From Phymatolithon calcareum (Eukaryota > Rhodophyta > Florideophyceae > Hapalidiales): a stretch of 64,000 bases of DNA. The DNA lies in the NCBI GenBank assembly GCA_977006965.1, contig OZ345353.1, forward strand, positions 2,728,001 to 2,792,000, written 5' to 3'. The notes under the pieces were generated by a model. The model was not told where the DNA came from and did not search any database. It worked only from the letters and a program-made list of their open reading frames with translations. Position 1 is the stretch's first letter. Every line of letters starts with the position of its first letter. Shown in pieces: positions 1 to 10,069 of this stretch. Both the position numbers and the translations under genes were made by a program.

Positions 1-1136
1 ATATCAGGGTTTGTACTCGTCGAGACATACTGTGCCAATCAATGCACAGGTACTGTATTGGTTACAGCTATGAGCGAGTCACTTCCAGCAAAAGGTTTCA
101 AATGTTTATCTGCTTTTCATGCGTTCGTCTGATCAGCCCGTTTTACTTGACCGCAGGGGGAATCGTCTTAGACGATGAGAGCTTGAGCCCTGAAGCTCGC
201 ACAGCTCTCAGCGATGGCGATAAGGTGCAGTTCAATTCGTTGTCGACCGTGACGGTCGACCGTGACGGTCGACGTAGAGATCTCTGCCGAGTCGAACGTC
301 ATGCTCGGTGAACTCGGTGGTCTCCATCCCATGTGCGAGAATGCCGCTCTCAAGGTCGATATGGCGATTGACGCTCTGGAGGACATCACCATTGCCCTAT
401 ACGCCGATAAGATTACTGAAGACCGTAAGAATTTTGTAGATGACATGATTCCGCGATATTGGGGGCTGCCGATGATATCTTCGGTAAGGTGAAGAGGCCT
501 TACCTGGTTGGGGAGGAGATGTTCATTCCTCCAGATTGCATATATCGTGGATCTGTTGAGAGATGGTGGTGTTCAACATGTCCCTAAGGAATGCGTGAAC
601 AAAAGCACGGAACTTAAGGCGCCCACTGAGATTGTCTTCTCCAATGAGAAGATCATGGCGTACAAGAATAAGACATAGTTGCAGATCCATGTCGTCATCG
701 CCGAAGACTTCTTTTCTCCCTCGATCGTTTGATTTTCGTGAGCAATGCCTAGTTTCTTACAGTGCTCCCATTTGCTGGCGTGGAAGACAGCTGTCTTAGG
801 AGCAGGAAGTGTGGTATAGTTCCATAGAGAAGACTACCGTCAAGTATCGACGGAAGAAAGAAAAATCTTGCGCTTTTCCTTTTTCCGTGAGCTCCAGTGC
901 GAAGATCTCTGGATCTTACTCTGTCAATTTTAAAGAAGTATCGAAGAAGTCACATTACCCAACATCAAGGCGAAATGCAATTGCGAGCTTGCACCACATC
1001 CACCCATCCAATTCTGTGGGGTGCAAAGGCTGCTTTTTTAAAAATGGAGTGGTAACTTGGGGATAGATAAGGTAGACTTGACAAGTAATTCATAGTATAT
1101 TTTGAAAGGAGAGTGGTACCTTTCGCAAGCTACGGC
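1..1136. other. Gene-poor stretch with decayed coding remnants
   Basis: No gene is supportable here. Short open frames on the plus strand at 262-492 and about 545-678 look like pieces of one former coding region interrupted by stops and frame changes, but I recognise no family. A third short frame at 809-1066 is serine-rich and also unrecognised. The stretch ends where the hAT-type element begins. Confidence 0.4.
242..273. repeat. 13-bp tandem repeat, 2.5 units, near-palindromic
   Basis: The unit GTCGACCGTGACG occurs twice and is followed by a third GTCGAC. Each GTCGAC is itself a palindrome, and the unit plus the next GTCGAC reads as an inverted repeat except at its central base. It lies in unassigned sequence. 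Confidence 0.8.
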
Positions 1137-1179
1137 CAGGGATAGTACCAATATTATTTTTATTTATTCGGGCACATGA

Positions 1180-1271
1180 TGCAATAGCAATTGCAATACC
1201 AATAATGCAAGGTTGAAGGCAATAGCAATTGCAATATCTGAACATTCTTCCAATATCAATTGCAATAACAG
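1180..1271. repeat. Subterminal ATTGCAAT cluster, left end of the hAT element
   Basis: Copies of TTGCAAT or GCAATAGCAATTGCAAT occur about every 10-30 bases, starting about 40 bases inside the left terminus. A similar cluster sits at the other end (3440-3516). hAT transposases are known to bind short subterminal repeats as well as terminal repeats, so these are likely transposase-binding sites. That function is inferred from position and repetition only. Confidence 0.5.
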
Positions 1272-1274
1272 AAT

Positions 1275-3138
1275 CTAATTCAAGTCCTCCTGCGCCATGT
1301 CTTCACTCACGCGTTGGATCACTCTTGCGCTCCGGGCAGTGTTCATCGCCACGGAGACCGACTGCTGGTTCCAGTAACCTTTGTTCTCTTTAAGAAACAG
1401 CAGGGCTTCTAGTAATAACGGTGCCATCCCCTTGCGATTGTCTGTCAAAACATTCTTGGCCACCGACCAAAGCCTCTCCACCTCGGCAATTGATCCAAGA
1501 ATAAAGTCGCAATTTATATAAGACGCTTGCGCTTTTTTACGGCAATTCTTTCCGCCATTGACAACCGGCCTCCACCCGATCCGCCGATGAAGCTTGTTAT
1601 ACCGTCATCGTGTTCCAGTTTGAGCTTCTTGCATGCATCCTTCTCTTCATTTGTCATAGTATCGGACTCATCGCGCTGTATCTTAACAACTCCCGACTCG
1701 AATGCTGGGTCACACAAAATTGATGCACGTGATGCAATGTAGTGTTTTCCAAGCTGACATCGGTATAATGGTGAGGTATCATCGTACTTGCACTGCTCGA
1801 CTGCTGAAATAAACTCATCAAGAGCTAAGCGACAGTCCGACAACGAAGCACCGCGCTTCTGTAGTTCCAGAGTTACCTGGCTGATTTGCTTAAACTGAAA
1901 TGAGTACAGCATAGATCTGTTGCGGAACTGCTCGCTCTCTTCCATCGCTATTGTTGCTCTTTCTGCCTTTGTCGCGTCGATTAACTGCTCGCGTATGCGG
2001 CTGAAGCGCTTGAGCATATGACACTTTCCGGACCAACGCGTCTCACTATGCATAACTGGAGCCAATTAAGAAAGGTTGCGTAGTATTGCTCGGTTCTTCA
2101 ATTTTTTGCAGTCCTTCATCGTTGCATGCACTGAGTCTATCGCTGTTTGGAGTCTATCGTCACTGACAATCATCTTGTCCACCTCTAGGTTGAGCTTATT
2201 ACTAGAAAAGCTGACAGGAGCGATTTCCATAAGCCTGGCGATTGACTTATTGACATTGCAGTTGTCGGAAACCTGACAAACTGCCCAGATATGCACGTTG
2301 ACCCCGAAGAAGTCGAACACGTCTTCTAGTTGACGCACGTGAGCGTGTGCGTTGAAAGTAATGGTTTAAAGAGCCGACATGCCTCCTTGAACATCATCAT
2401 CTTCTACTTTCGCAATAGGACTCACAGACAGAAGCACAATAGCGAGCTCTTCATTCTCGCGCGTGGTGCCTCCTTCCAGCATCTTCACACTTCTCATGAA
2501 CAAGCCGTATACACCCAAGAAATGTGTCCCATTGGCGGTCCAATTATCGTGCATAATGACCCCTTTTGTATCTACTGCATTGTCTCTGATTCGCAGTTCG
2601 AGGAGCTCAACGAGCTTGAATAATATCTCTTTGAATATCCGAGTTGAGAACTTCTGACGGAAACACGAAAACTTGCGATATTTCTCGCTTTGAACATGTG
2701 AGACCGGCAATGACATGTAGACGACAAGTCTAATGTTCCAGTACATGGTCTTTTCCTTGTCAGTTGCGAGAAATGTCATTGGTGAGTGAGTGGCGATAAA
2801 CGAGCTTGCTTGGCGACGGCGTAGACTGCCCAGCTCATCTCTGTAGACCTGAAAAAGGTGATCTTGGCTTCCTCCAGATATGCAACTCTTCAGGTGGCTG
2901 TACGGGTTAGTATGCCCCTTTCCTTTTTCAAAACCGATTTCACCATTGTCTCGGCAGCCAGCACCTTTCGGGCAGGGAAGGAAGTTAAAGGCGCCTTATA
3001 GCGTGTTATTCCGGTTCTGGGAGACTGCACATCGCGTTCTTCTTCACGTAGCATCTGCATTAGCACCTTAACAACTTCTTTTGGGCCTGGTTTGCGTCCC
3101 TTGCTTGACATTCTGGACGTAGTGTTTCGGCAGAGCAA
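1275..3138 (-). pseudogene. hAT-family transposase, broken
   Basis: Five minus-strand pieces read in order as one hAT-like transposase. 3138-2890 is a basic N-terminal piece. 2779-2366 holds the motif MHDNWTANGTHFLG. 2338-2066 holds WAVCQVSDNCNVNKSIARLM, matching the hAT pattern of a D-N-x-x-x-N-x-x-[AI] strand followed by a leucine-rich stretch. 2065-1514 holds SETRWSGKCHMLKRF. 1481-1275 is a C-terminal piece beginning MERLWSVAKNVLTDNR, like the hAT dimerisation region. The three middle pieces share one frame and are separated by in-frame stops at 2366 and 2066. The first and last pieces are in other frames, so there are frameshifts or unrecognised introns. The family call rests on motif recognition, not a search. 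Confidence 0.7.
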
Positions 3139-3439
3139 TTCGCAGGAGTGTGAAGTCCAAGAGATCGCGTGAGCAAGACATCACTCCGGAGCAATACCCG
3201 AGTCAATGCCCGTCGACGTGTCTGTATTTATCGATAGGCATCGATAGCAGAGCAGAATTCCTGACAGCAATCGGATGCCGCAGATTCGGGTGGCAATACG
3301 TAAACTGTGTGGGGAGCTTCTATAACCCTTTTCCGTAAATTTCCCTTACAGATCTTGTACCGCAGCGCTGTACGACGATCTTGCCAGCGCCGAGGAGGGC
3401 AAGGGTGTACCTTGATTTTCGATCATATGTCATTACTTT

Positions 3440-3516
3440 TTGCAATAATTATTGCAATATGTACCTCTCAGGGCAATTAAGGCTTTATTGCAATATATTG
3501 CATTAAATTGCAATAA
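3440..3516. repeat. Subterminal ATTGCAAT cluster, right end of the hAT element
   Basis: TTGCAAT or ATTGCAAT recurs at least five times in about 75 bases just before the 3535 insertion. It mirrors the cluster at 1180-1271, and together they mark the two ends of the hAT-type element. Confidence 0.5.
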
Positions 3517-3534
3517 AAACAATAAAAATAATAT

Positions 3535-3564
3535 GGGGAGTTTAAACTCAAACCGTTCCCTAAT
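3535..3564 (+). repeat. Left terminal inverted repeat of the 3.3-kb transposon
   Basis: This 30-base sequence is a perfect inverted match to 6788-6817. It contains the 12-bp palindrome GAGTTTAAACTC and is preceded directly by ATAT. Confidence 0.9.
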
Positions 3565-4050
3565 AAAAAAAATCAAACACATTTTATTAACGCCCTTTCT
3601 AGTTTCGAACGAGCTGAATTCATTGGTGTAAGATTCAGCTCCCAATTCCGACTGCATCCTTACTTTATTTTTAATTATAGTTGCCGCAAGGCCAGACTTT
3701 GGCATGCTAAAATTCCGAGATACAGCCCGGGAAATATTTTGCAAGTTATGATAAATATGTAGGCGACACCACCTGATAGTGCGTAGCGATTGCACAGCTC
3801 TTCACGTCAGGCGCAAGAGGCAGACATTTCGGGTGAAATATTCGCGGCATAACCATGTAATGACGGAGGACGCGGTTTTCAACGCAGCCGCAATTGGCTG
3901 GGATGCCTCAGATGACAAGACTTGCGACCGCGCGTGACATAGCTACTTCACGTGGCGTATACGCGGGCGCGATGGCAAAGCTTTCCGTTTTGCTCTTCAT
4001 CTTCCCTTTTTCACATCAAGTCCTTGCAAAATTGTTTACTAGGCTCTCTT

Positions 4051-6270
4051 TCAATCTCCGTCTTCCCCGTTGACTATGCGCTTCAATAAATTTTTCAACT
4101 TCCTAACGTTGTATGCCTTGGATTTTAGATCATTAATATCGTACTTTTCCGTTCTTTCCAAGATAGCTGTAATCACATCCGCCTTCCTCATGGCGGTGAT
4201 TGCCGAGACCGGCAGATCTGCTTGTCGTATCTGCAAGATTAGCTCATCCAGTGTGGCCTCATGGGAGTCCGTGGGCTCTTCCATGCCAGTAGGAGGAGGG
4301 CAAGTGATCCCTTTTTTAGATATCTCGCCCATATGCGCATGCATAGCGTAGTTTTTTCTTCCGAGTCGCACAAACGGTCGGATTTTTTCGAAAAGGTATT
4401 GTATTCGCTCAGAGTCCATGCTCACCTCCTCGGCCGGGCTGATGTCTTCTATTTTCAACGCCTTGAGTGCATTCAAGTCCTTCACGAAATTCACTTCATT
4501 CCAGAATTTACCTAGTGTCTCGGGATGATCACCGCACGGCGCAGCGCGCCACAGAAGCTTCCCGTCTGGATTAAATTTGATGTCATGCCAGGTCGAATGA
4601 CCATGTAGAGGATGAAAATGTTTTTCAGCTAATTCGTGAAGGTTGAGAGTAGAAAAACTTCTCTCATTCGTGAATGGATTGTGAGTGAATCTGGCAACAT
4701 GAGCATGACCTGGCTTGCCAAACGCTCTTGCCTGCTCCCTGATTCCCGTAGAATGCACAGCTTCCTCCACATCGAGCACTGTGTCTATGTCAAGATGAAG
4801 CAGACGCTTTTTGAGAACACCAAACCACCCATCCGGTGAGAACTTAGTGTGACCTACTGTCATAAACGAAATCCGAACTTCACGACAACCAAACATTCCA
4901 TGCGCAGCTATAAGTGATAGAAGCGCGAAAACATACTGATTCTTGTTCTGGCCACTTGCGTTGTCTGCAAAAACGTGTAAAACACGAAAACGAACGTTCC
5001 GCATTCGAATTGCTTGTAGTAGCACGGAGCCAATTGCACATGCATTCTTCTTGATAGTTTTTCGTTCTGGAAGTAGAAATGTAACTTGTTCCCGTGAGCC
5101 TTCGTCTGAGACACCAAATAGTCCGAGCTTCAGAGGCGTCAAAAAATACATCTCTCCTTCTTGATCAGTATGCTTCGGAATCTGAGTATTCTCTGCAAAG
5201 TCCATGCTTAGGCACAAAAAATCGAGCACGTCGGTTCCAGAGAGAGATTCTCTGTTTTCGTAACTCTCTCTCCCAAATTTTTGACAGCTTTTGTAAAAAA
5301 GTCGACAGTCGTGGGCGCACTTGCGATGTTCCTCGAACAAAAGAATTGCCTTGTCTACTCTTAAGGTGGAAAAATTTGACTTAGACAATATTTGGCTGCC
5401 GATATAATTATGAAAACGGGAACATACTGTGCACATGTCGGACCTTAGTGGGAGACGCTTGACATATGGTCTGCAGCTTTTCCAAATGTTGAAGAATGTC
5501 GGCTTAGACACATTGATATCTGCTGGAACAGTATCTTCATACTTTTGATACACTAGGGAATCAGATAGATTGTGCGGAAGTTGAATAAGTTGACCATAAA
5601 AGCTGTCTGTCCTTGAGCGACCTGGGTCAGGCAACCCGAACGTTTCAGACAGTGTGTCAATAAATGACACCACATGTTTTGAAGCATCTTTTGGAGCTCT
5701 GTTTCCTTCAGTCGAACCTCCCCGCATTTCATCAAAGGATACTTCGGTCTTTGTGCAAAAAGCTTCACTCACTTGCGCAAGGCGTTGCAGAGGTGACTTG
5801 CTTATACAGAGAGCGGCACAAAAAAATTTACGACACACTGGGCGGCCGAAAAGCATGTACTTATTACGGGAACAGACTGATTTTGTTTCACTGGTTCGAC
5901 CACCAATAAAGTTGACAGCGGAGATAATACCACAAATAAAAGCCTGTTCTTGCTCTCGAGACAAGGAAAGGAGAGACAGACAAAAATTTTGAAGACTTTC
6001 AAGCTGTAATGTCGAGGCACATTTTCTGGAACAACACGGCTCGCTGTTTGCATCGAAGAATGATTCCAGAATTCGTATTTTCTTGTCAACGTATGACGGT
6101 TCATTTGCCGTTGGGAACGTGAGTGTACTGTCCGCATAGCTGTCAAGCATTGCTATGGAATTCTGGAGCTCGTTGGAGAGGTCAACAGGATCCTCAATTT
6201 GATCAGCTTTGTCTTGCAAAATGTAGCTGTCTATTAGGGTGCATTCCGAATCTGAGTCTGACTCGGACAT
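4051..6270 (-). CDS. Putative DDE-type transposase of the TIR element (739 residues)
   Basis: The frame is open for 739 codons with an acidic, serine-rich N-terminus and a TGA stop. A middle region has zinc-ligand-like spacing: CC-x3-C at 79-84, C-x2-C at 280-283 and H/C pairs near 315-322. It is followed by three blocks that fit an RNase H-fold nuclease: CLSMDFAEN (D357), HVFADNASGQNKN (D436) and MTVGHTKFSPDGWFG (H474, D480). The DNxSGQNKN...GHTKF.PD pattern recalls an uncharacterised protein family of animals, fungi and algae (I believe the one catalogued as DUF7869). That link is from memory and unchecked. The C-terminus (about 690-725) looks like a short helical SAP-like module. The position between perfect TIRs makes transposase the best role. 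The start is the first ATG of the frame. Confidence 0.7.
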   Translation of the reverse strand: MSESDSDSECTLIDSYILQDKADQIEDPVDLSNELQNSIAMLDSYADSTLTFPTANEPSYVDKKIRILESFFDANSEPCCSRKCASTLQLESLQNFCLSLLSLSREQEQAFICGIISAVNFIGGRTSETKSVCSRNKYMLFGRPVCRKFFCAALCISKSPLQRLAQVSEAFCTKTEVSFDEMRGGSTEGNRAPKDASKHVVSFIDTLSETFGLPDPGRSRTDSFYGQLIQLPHNLSDSLVYQKYEDTVPADINVSKPTFFNIWKSCRPYVKRLPLRSDMCTVCSRFHNYIGSQILSKSNFSTLRVDKAILLFEEHRKCAHDCRLFYKSCQKFGRESYENRESLSGTDVLDFLCLSMDFAENTQIPKHTDQEGEMYFLTPLKLGLFGVSDEGSREQVTFLLPERKTIKKNACAIGSVLLQAIRMRNVRFRVLHVFADNASGQNKNQYVFALLSLIAAHGMFGCREVRISFMTVGHTKFSPDGWFGVLKKRLLHLDIDTVLDVEEAVHSTGIREQARAFGKPGHAHVARFTHNPFTNERSFSTLNLHELAEKHFHPLHGHSTWHDIKFNPDGKLLWRAAPCGDHPETLGKFWNEVNFVKDLNALKALKIEDISPAEEVSMDSERIQYLFEKIRPFVRLGRKNYAMHAHMGEISKKGITCPPPTGMEEPTDSHEATLDELILQIRQADLPVSAITAMRKADVITAILERTEKYDINDLKSKAYNVRKLKNLLKRIVNGEDGD

Positions 6271-6350
6271 TTCTTGTACACTTCACTAATCGCGTGCAAG
6301 GGCGACAGCTAGAAAGGCGGTGATGTTAGCACTGAAGGATGACTAGGGCT

Positions 6351-6599
6351 TTACCCAGATGAGATTGGTAATACTAATAGTGGGTTAGCGATCATAGATG
6401 CGGCTGGAGAGTGCAGATTAGGGCTGTCTACTGAATATCCAGCCCAGTGGTGAGGATCTGATAGTTGATCCAATCTACGCTTGGTCTTACGGTTGATGTG
6501 CTTGGCGACAATACAGTTTCCACGATGGGAGCGAGACTGGGGAGCACTCCCGACGAGGCGAAGAAGCAGTCCTTGCTGTGACTTCTTGTCGTACTGCAC
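6351..6599 (-). CDS. Small basic ORF inside the 3.3-kb transposon, function unknown
   Basis: This open frame of 82 codons lies upstream of the large ORF on the same strand and inside the TIRs. It is basic, with the stretch AKHINRKTKRRLDQLSDPHH. It could be a second transposon protein, a 5' exon spliced to the large ORF, or chance. No homologue is recognised. The sequence between it and the right TIR (6600-6787) is AT-rich and holds no other open frame. Confidence 0.25.
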   Translation of the reverse strand: MQYDKKSQQGLLLRLVGSAPQSRSHRGNCIVAKHINRKTKRRLDQLSDPHHWAGYSVDSPNLHSPAASMIANPLLVLPISSG

Positions 6600-6787
6600 A
6601 TGGAATATATAATGTACTGTAAGGTCTTACAGTATGAGAGCTCTTAATCTATTGGTAAATTTTAAAAATAAAATTGCCCAGATGATTCTCTGATGTATTC
6701 TGCTCCTATTTGTACCGAATTTTTATTTTCATAATTTTATATCATAACAACACAAAATTAAAAGAAAAAATACTTTCGTGATTCGGC

Positions 6788-6817
6788 ATTAGGGAACGGT
6801 TTGAGTTTAAACTCCCC
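6788..6817 (-). repeat. Right terminal inverted repeat of the 3.3-kb transposon
   Basis: A perfect reverse complement of 3535-3564, followed directly by ATAT (6818-6821), the second copy of the target duplication. Confidence 0.9.
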
Positions 6818-6839
6818 ATATTGGTACCAAGCGTGACCC

Positions 6840-7474
6840 GCATTCAACTTCGCCTCAGCTGCTCTCTGTAGACGAGGACGATATTTTCTGATGAAAAACG
6901 ATTCTGTCTGGGCGATCCAGACAGTTTTAGATACTACTGGGCTGACAAAAGAATCCCTGAGGAGTACTTTTCCCGCCATCAAGAAGGAGGTGGAGGCTTC
7001 ATGGTGTGGGGTTGTTTTTCATGGCGCAGAAAGCCTGAGTTAGTTTCGTACGGAACAGGATGAATGCGCAAAGGTACGTTCAGCTACTTGGAAACCATTT
7101 GGAGCAGTTTGCGCAACCATGCTGCTCTGGGGACTGGATTTCTGGCAGGATAACGCGCCGGCGCACACGGCGAGGTACACCGATGAGTACTTTTTTGAGG
7201 CAGGGATCAGCGTCATGACCTGGTCATCGAGCACCCCTGATATGAACCCCATAGAAAATCTGTGGGCATCGTTGAGAGTGACGTTTACAAGGAATGTCTC
7301 CAGTCTGAGTACGAGGACGACCTCATCAGAGCGATTCAAGCATCTTGGGACCGTATCAGGTAGGACATGCTTCGCAGGCTGATTTCATCGATGCCTGACA
7401 GGTGCATTAAGGCCCTCTATAAAAACGGTGGATCTAGTGCCTACAGAGCGTCGTTTGTTGGTGCGATAGGCTGA
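6840..7474 (+). pseudogene. Tc1/mariner transposase fragment, broken
   Basis: Plus-strand frames around 6883-7060 give IFSDEKRFCLGDPDS, YYWADKRIP and GGFMVWGCFSW. Those at 7119-7382 give WQDNAPAHTA and TPDMNPIENLWASL. The last piece ends near 7474. These are the three acidic-residue blocks of a Tc1/mariner DDE transposase, with the last acidic residue in the NPIEN/WP-type motif. The pieces lie in different frames with stops between them, and the DNA-binding N-terminus is not visible, so it is a dead fragment. It begins immediately beside the right end of the hAT element. Confidence 0.8.
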
Positions 7475-7689
7475 GAAAGATGCCGAGCGGCGCTAAATTA
7501 TCGCGAACGAATATATTGGCGCTATGCAAGTAAACTTGATTTACTGTTTGACTCCGCCGGTGCTCTCCGAATTAGGGAATTCACGGCATTGGAATAGACA
7601 TTTCTACATGTGGTACGACTACAATAGTAACGCTAGGAGTCAGCATGGATACGGGAGAGAACTGATATCATGTGGCGCTATATTAACTC

Positions 7690-8998
7690 CGAGGGGTGTG
7701 CAATATGCGCTTGGACACAGGAGTATTAATTCAGGCTGAAACAGTGTCGTAGAAGCGTGCTTGATAAGGGTCTTAAGCAAATCTGATCACTTCCACACTG
7801 CTCAGAATATCGGTTGGGTATATTATGAACTCTGATGGAAAGTGTGATGTCTTGGAAATTCATGCTTCAGTTTACTGGAGTGAATCGAAAGTAGTGCTTA
7901 AGTAGGCTGCGCTAAGTGGATCTGATCACGTCGCATGACTACTAGCCTATCGTTTAGAGTATGCGTGCCAAGACAGTGTCAGAGACGCGCTGCGAAGAAC
8001 AGTCGCACGCGTCTACATCTAAGCCAACCATCGCTTGAGTGGTGCGTGTGTATCACGGACAGTGCACGTTGAGTGCAGGAGATTACCTGGATGTATTCGT
8101 TCACGAGAGTGTGCACGGAGTCGATTGTTACCGCTGTTGTAGATGTAGGTGCAAATCATGCAGTGCGCGTTATGTCTTGTGCCGAGAGTGCTAGCAACGT
8201 TGTTTGTTCAGTTGCAGCGCAATTGTTCCCAAACAAGATGGAGAGATTGACAAATTGTATGCCTGCATCGGATTTGTAAGAACTACTGTCGGATCTATGG
8301 CAGGGTTTAGAATCGGCCAATGGATAGGTATTCCGCTTCTCAGTGATTATGTGCAGTTGCTGTATGCACATTGCATCCCGAGAAACCCAACGAAGCTGAT
8401 TGAAGAAATGGGTAGGCAAGGAGTATGGGCAATTGGTACGCTCAGCAGAACCCTGAAGAAGCCCACATAGACCCCTACCGAAGAGAATGAAGTGGCGCGA
8501 GCCATTGACGTGATACTATGCAATTCTGAATAAGGTAGCGGACAAAGCTCGATGCTAGTATAATGCGATGAGAGAGGTGCCGACTTTCCTCAAGTTGGGA
8601 CACATGGTACCTTCTCCATAAATCCTCTAAATTACGTATGCACATTGCAGCAATCAAAAATTAATGAAGTACGAAGGGTAGTGCCAACTGTATTCCATTG
8701 TGCTGCACAGTCCAGTAGCGTTTAAAAGATTCAGGACATTTTAGATGAACTATGCGAGGCACAGTTAATGTTGTGAGCATCTGAGATTGTCTACACCGAT
8801 GAACCCAGTCATTCACAGCGCTGGTAGGTAAGTTCTAGCCTGCCGGTGCAACTACAGTTTAAATCGCTAAACCCTTATTTGATATGAAAGAGAAGTGCTT
8901 TTTGACATATTTCGGATGACTGACCTCTCATCTTGGTGCGCTTCGGATTCGAGACTTCGTTTCCACATCGGATTGGAACCGTTTTCAGATCTGAACAA
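7690..8998. repeat. Dispersed repeat shared with 38380-39060
   Basis: Blocks of clear similarity in the same order recur near 38.4-39.0 kb. Examples are CTTGGACACAGGAGTATTAA against CTTGGACATAGGATTATTAA, GGCAGGGTTTAGAATCGGCC against GACAGGGTTTAATATCGGCC, and CATATTTCGGATGACTG in both. The copies differ by substitutions and indels. No coding capacity is recognised, so this is an old duplicated segment or a non-autonomous element. Confidence 0.6.
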
Positions 8999-9007
8999 AC
9001 TGCCAAC

Positions 9008-9113
9008 GTTGAGCTTTCTCGCAATAGGTATTGCGAGATGTACGTCCATTTCTATTGCATTCGAGAAATCCTACTGATATTGATTGCCTAATTGCTCCGC
9101 TGGAAGCAATAGC
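9008..9113. repeat. Dispersed repeat shared with 54278-54430
   Basis: GTTGAGCTTTCTCGC and GAGAAATCCTACTG followed by ATTGATTGCCTAATTG recur in the same order at 54278-54430, where the copy contains about 45 extra bases. Both end with AAGCAATAGCGA. The class of the repeat is unknown. Confidence 0.6.
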
Positions 9114-10069
9114 GACAACTGAAGTGAGACGACTCCTGCCGAGTAGGGACGAGTTGCTGCTGTCGTATCTGAAGTGTTCGCTGCCGGGTACGCGTCGAGA
9201 TTCTCGGCAATTTTTAGATACAGCGAATAGAACAGTGGTGACACTCGAAGAACAAGGTTGACCTTGAAGGCGTAGGCCAGGACTTTGGTTATTTGGTTTA
9301 GGTGCGGTGCCCCCCATTTTGGGACAGGCTCCACATCCCTCGCCTTTTATGCAGAAATTGTAACCTACCACGTAATATAATGCCGAGTTAATCAGACTCA
9401 ATATTACTTGGCCACGCGCCTGTGCGCATATCCCTGTAATATTACATGTACCTGTAAAAGGGTTGGGCTGGCACCGTCTACAAGCGCAAAGTGCATGTCC
9501 CGGTTCTAAACGATTGAGATCTTGATATTAATGCGATGGTAGCCTCTGTGACGCTTGAGCCTTTGTCAAAGTAGCAGGGTGCACCGCGTCGCTGGAATCC
9601 GATATTTTGCAGTACTAAAACTATACTGGTAGCGGCTGTAGAACAGAGATGACCGATGAATTCGGATTGTCATGAGATGCCTTCTCTGTGTCTCGTGCAA
9701 GCCGCCGTGTGAACAATCTCATGGCGGGTTGGTCGCACGGTAACGAGCGGAGGCTAGGGAGCTTTGCGTATGCTATACAGCAATGATAGTTTAGGACCTT
9801 CAACCCCATCCGCAATGCTAATAAACTGGATGAAAATATTAATTATGTCGTGTGCACCGACGGGACTGTAGCCAGTTTTTCAATAGAGGAAATTCACTAC
9901 ATGGCCACCCCTCGCGGAATACGAGCCACGCGTACTGTCATGACACACCCTAGCCAAAAATGTACTCATCCGTTTCTCAGAACACTTTATGCGACAGTAA
10001 ATTTTATAGCGTGCGCTAGTCTCTCTGTTTCGGCTTCAAGGATCTAGGTCGCCGCCGAGCAAGTTTCAG

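Larger units (their letters stand above)
3535..6817 (-). mobile_element. DNA transposon with 30-bp TIRs, ATAT duplication and one DDE-like ORF
   Basis: The two ends are a perfect 30-bp inverted repeat: 3535-3564 begins GGGGAGTTTAAACTCAAACC, and 6788-6817 is its reverse complement. ATAT lies on each side (3531-3534 and 6818-6821). Removing the element and one ATAT restores AATAATATTGGTAC, which matches the reverse complement of the opposite hAT terminus at 1146-1159. This works as an empty-site reconstruction and fixes the target duplication at 4 bp. The element is 3283 bp and carries one long minus-strand ORF (4051-6270) and a small minus-strand ORF (6351-6599). Perfect repeats and an uninterrupted ORF suggest recent arrival. 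I cannot place it in a named superfamily from sequence alone. Confidence 0.85.
1143..6829 (-). mobile_element. hAT-type DNA transposon, decayed, interrupted by a second transposon
   Basis: The element is defined by hAT transposase fragments on the minus strand and by matching ends. The left end reads TAGTACCAATATTATTTTTA (1143-1162). The right end, reverse-complemented, reads TGGTACCAATAT at 6829-6818 and continues into ATTATTTTTATT at 3534-3512 once the inserted 3535-6817 element and one ATAT are removed. Inside both ends are clusters of ATTGCAAT. I found no matching 8-bp target duplication at the outer ends, so the exact termini may be off by some bases or the flanks may have diverged. The coding region is broken, so the element could move only with transposase supplied in trans. 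Confidence 0.6.
7475..10069. other. Non-coding stretch between Tc1 fragment and membrane-gene copy A
   Basis: Only short open frames occur, none recognisable and several overlapping on both strands. The stretch carries two dispersed repeats (about 7690-8998 and 9008-9113), each with a relative elsewhere in the window. I see no other feature. Confidence 0.5.

Noticed and set aside
1137-1145. CAGGGATAG as the true outer hAT terminus
   Set aside because: It looks like a classic hAT start, but the similarity between the two ends begins at TRGTACC. The right side lacks a CAGGG counterpart there; the AGGGAACGG near 6790 belongs to the inner element's TIR.
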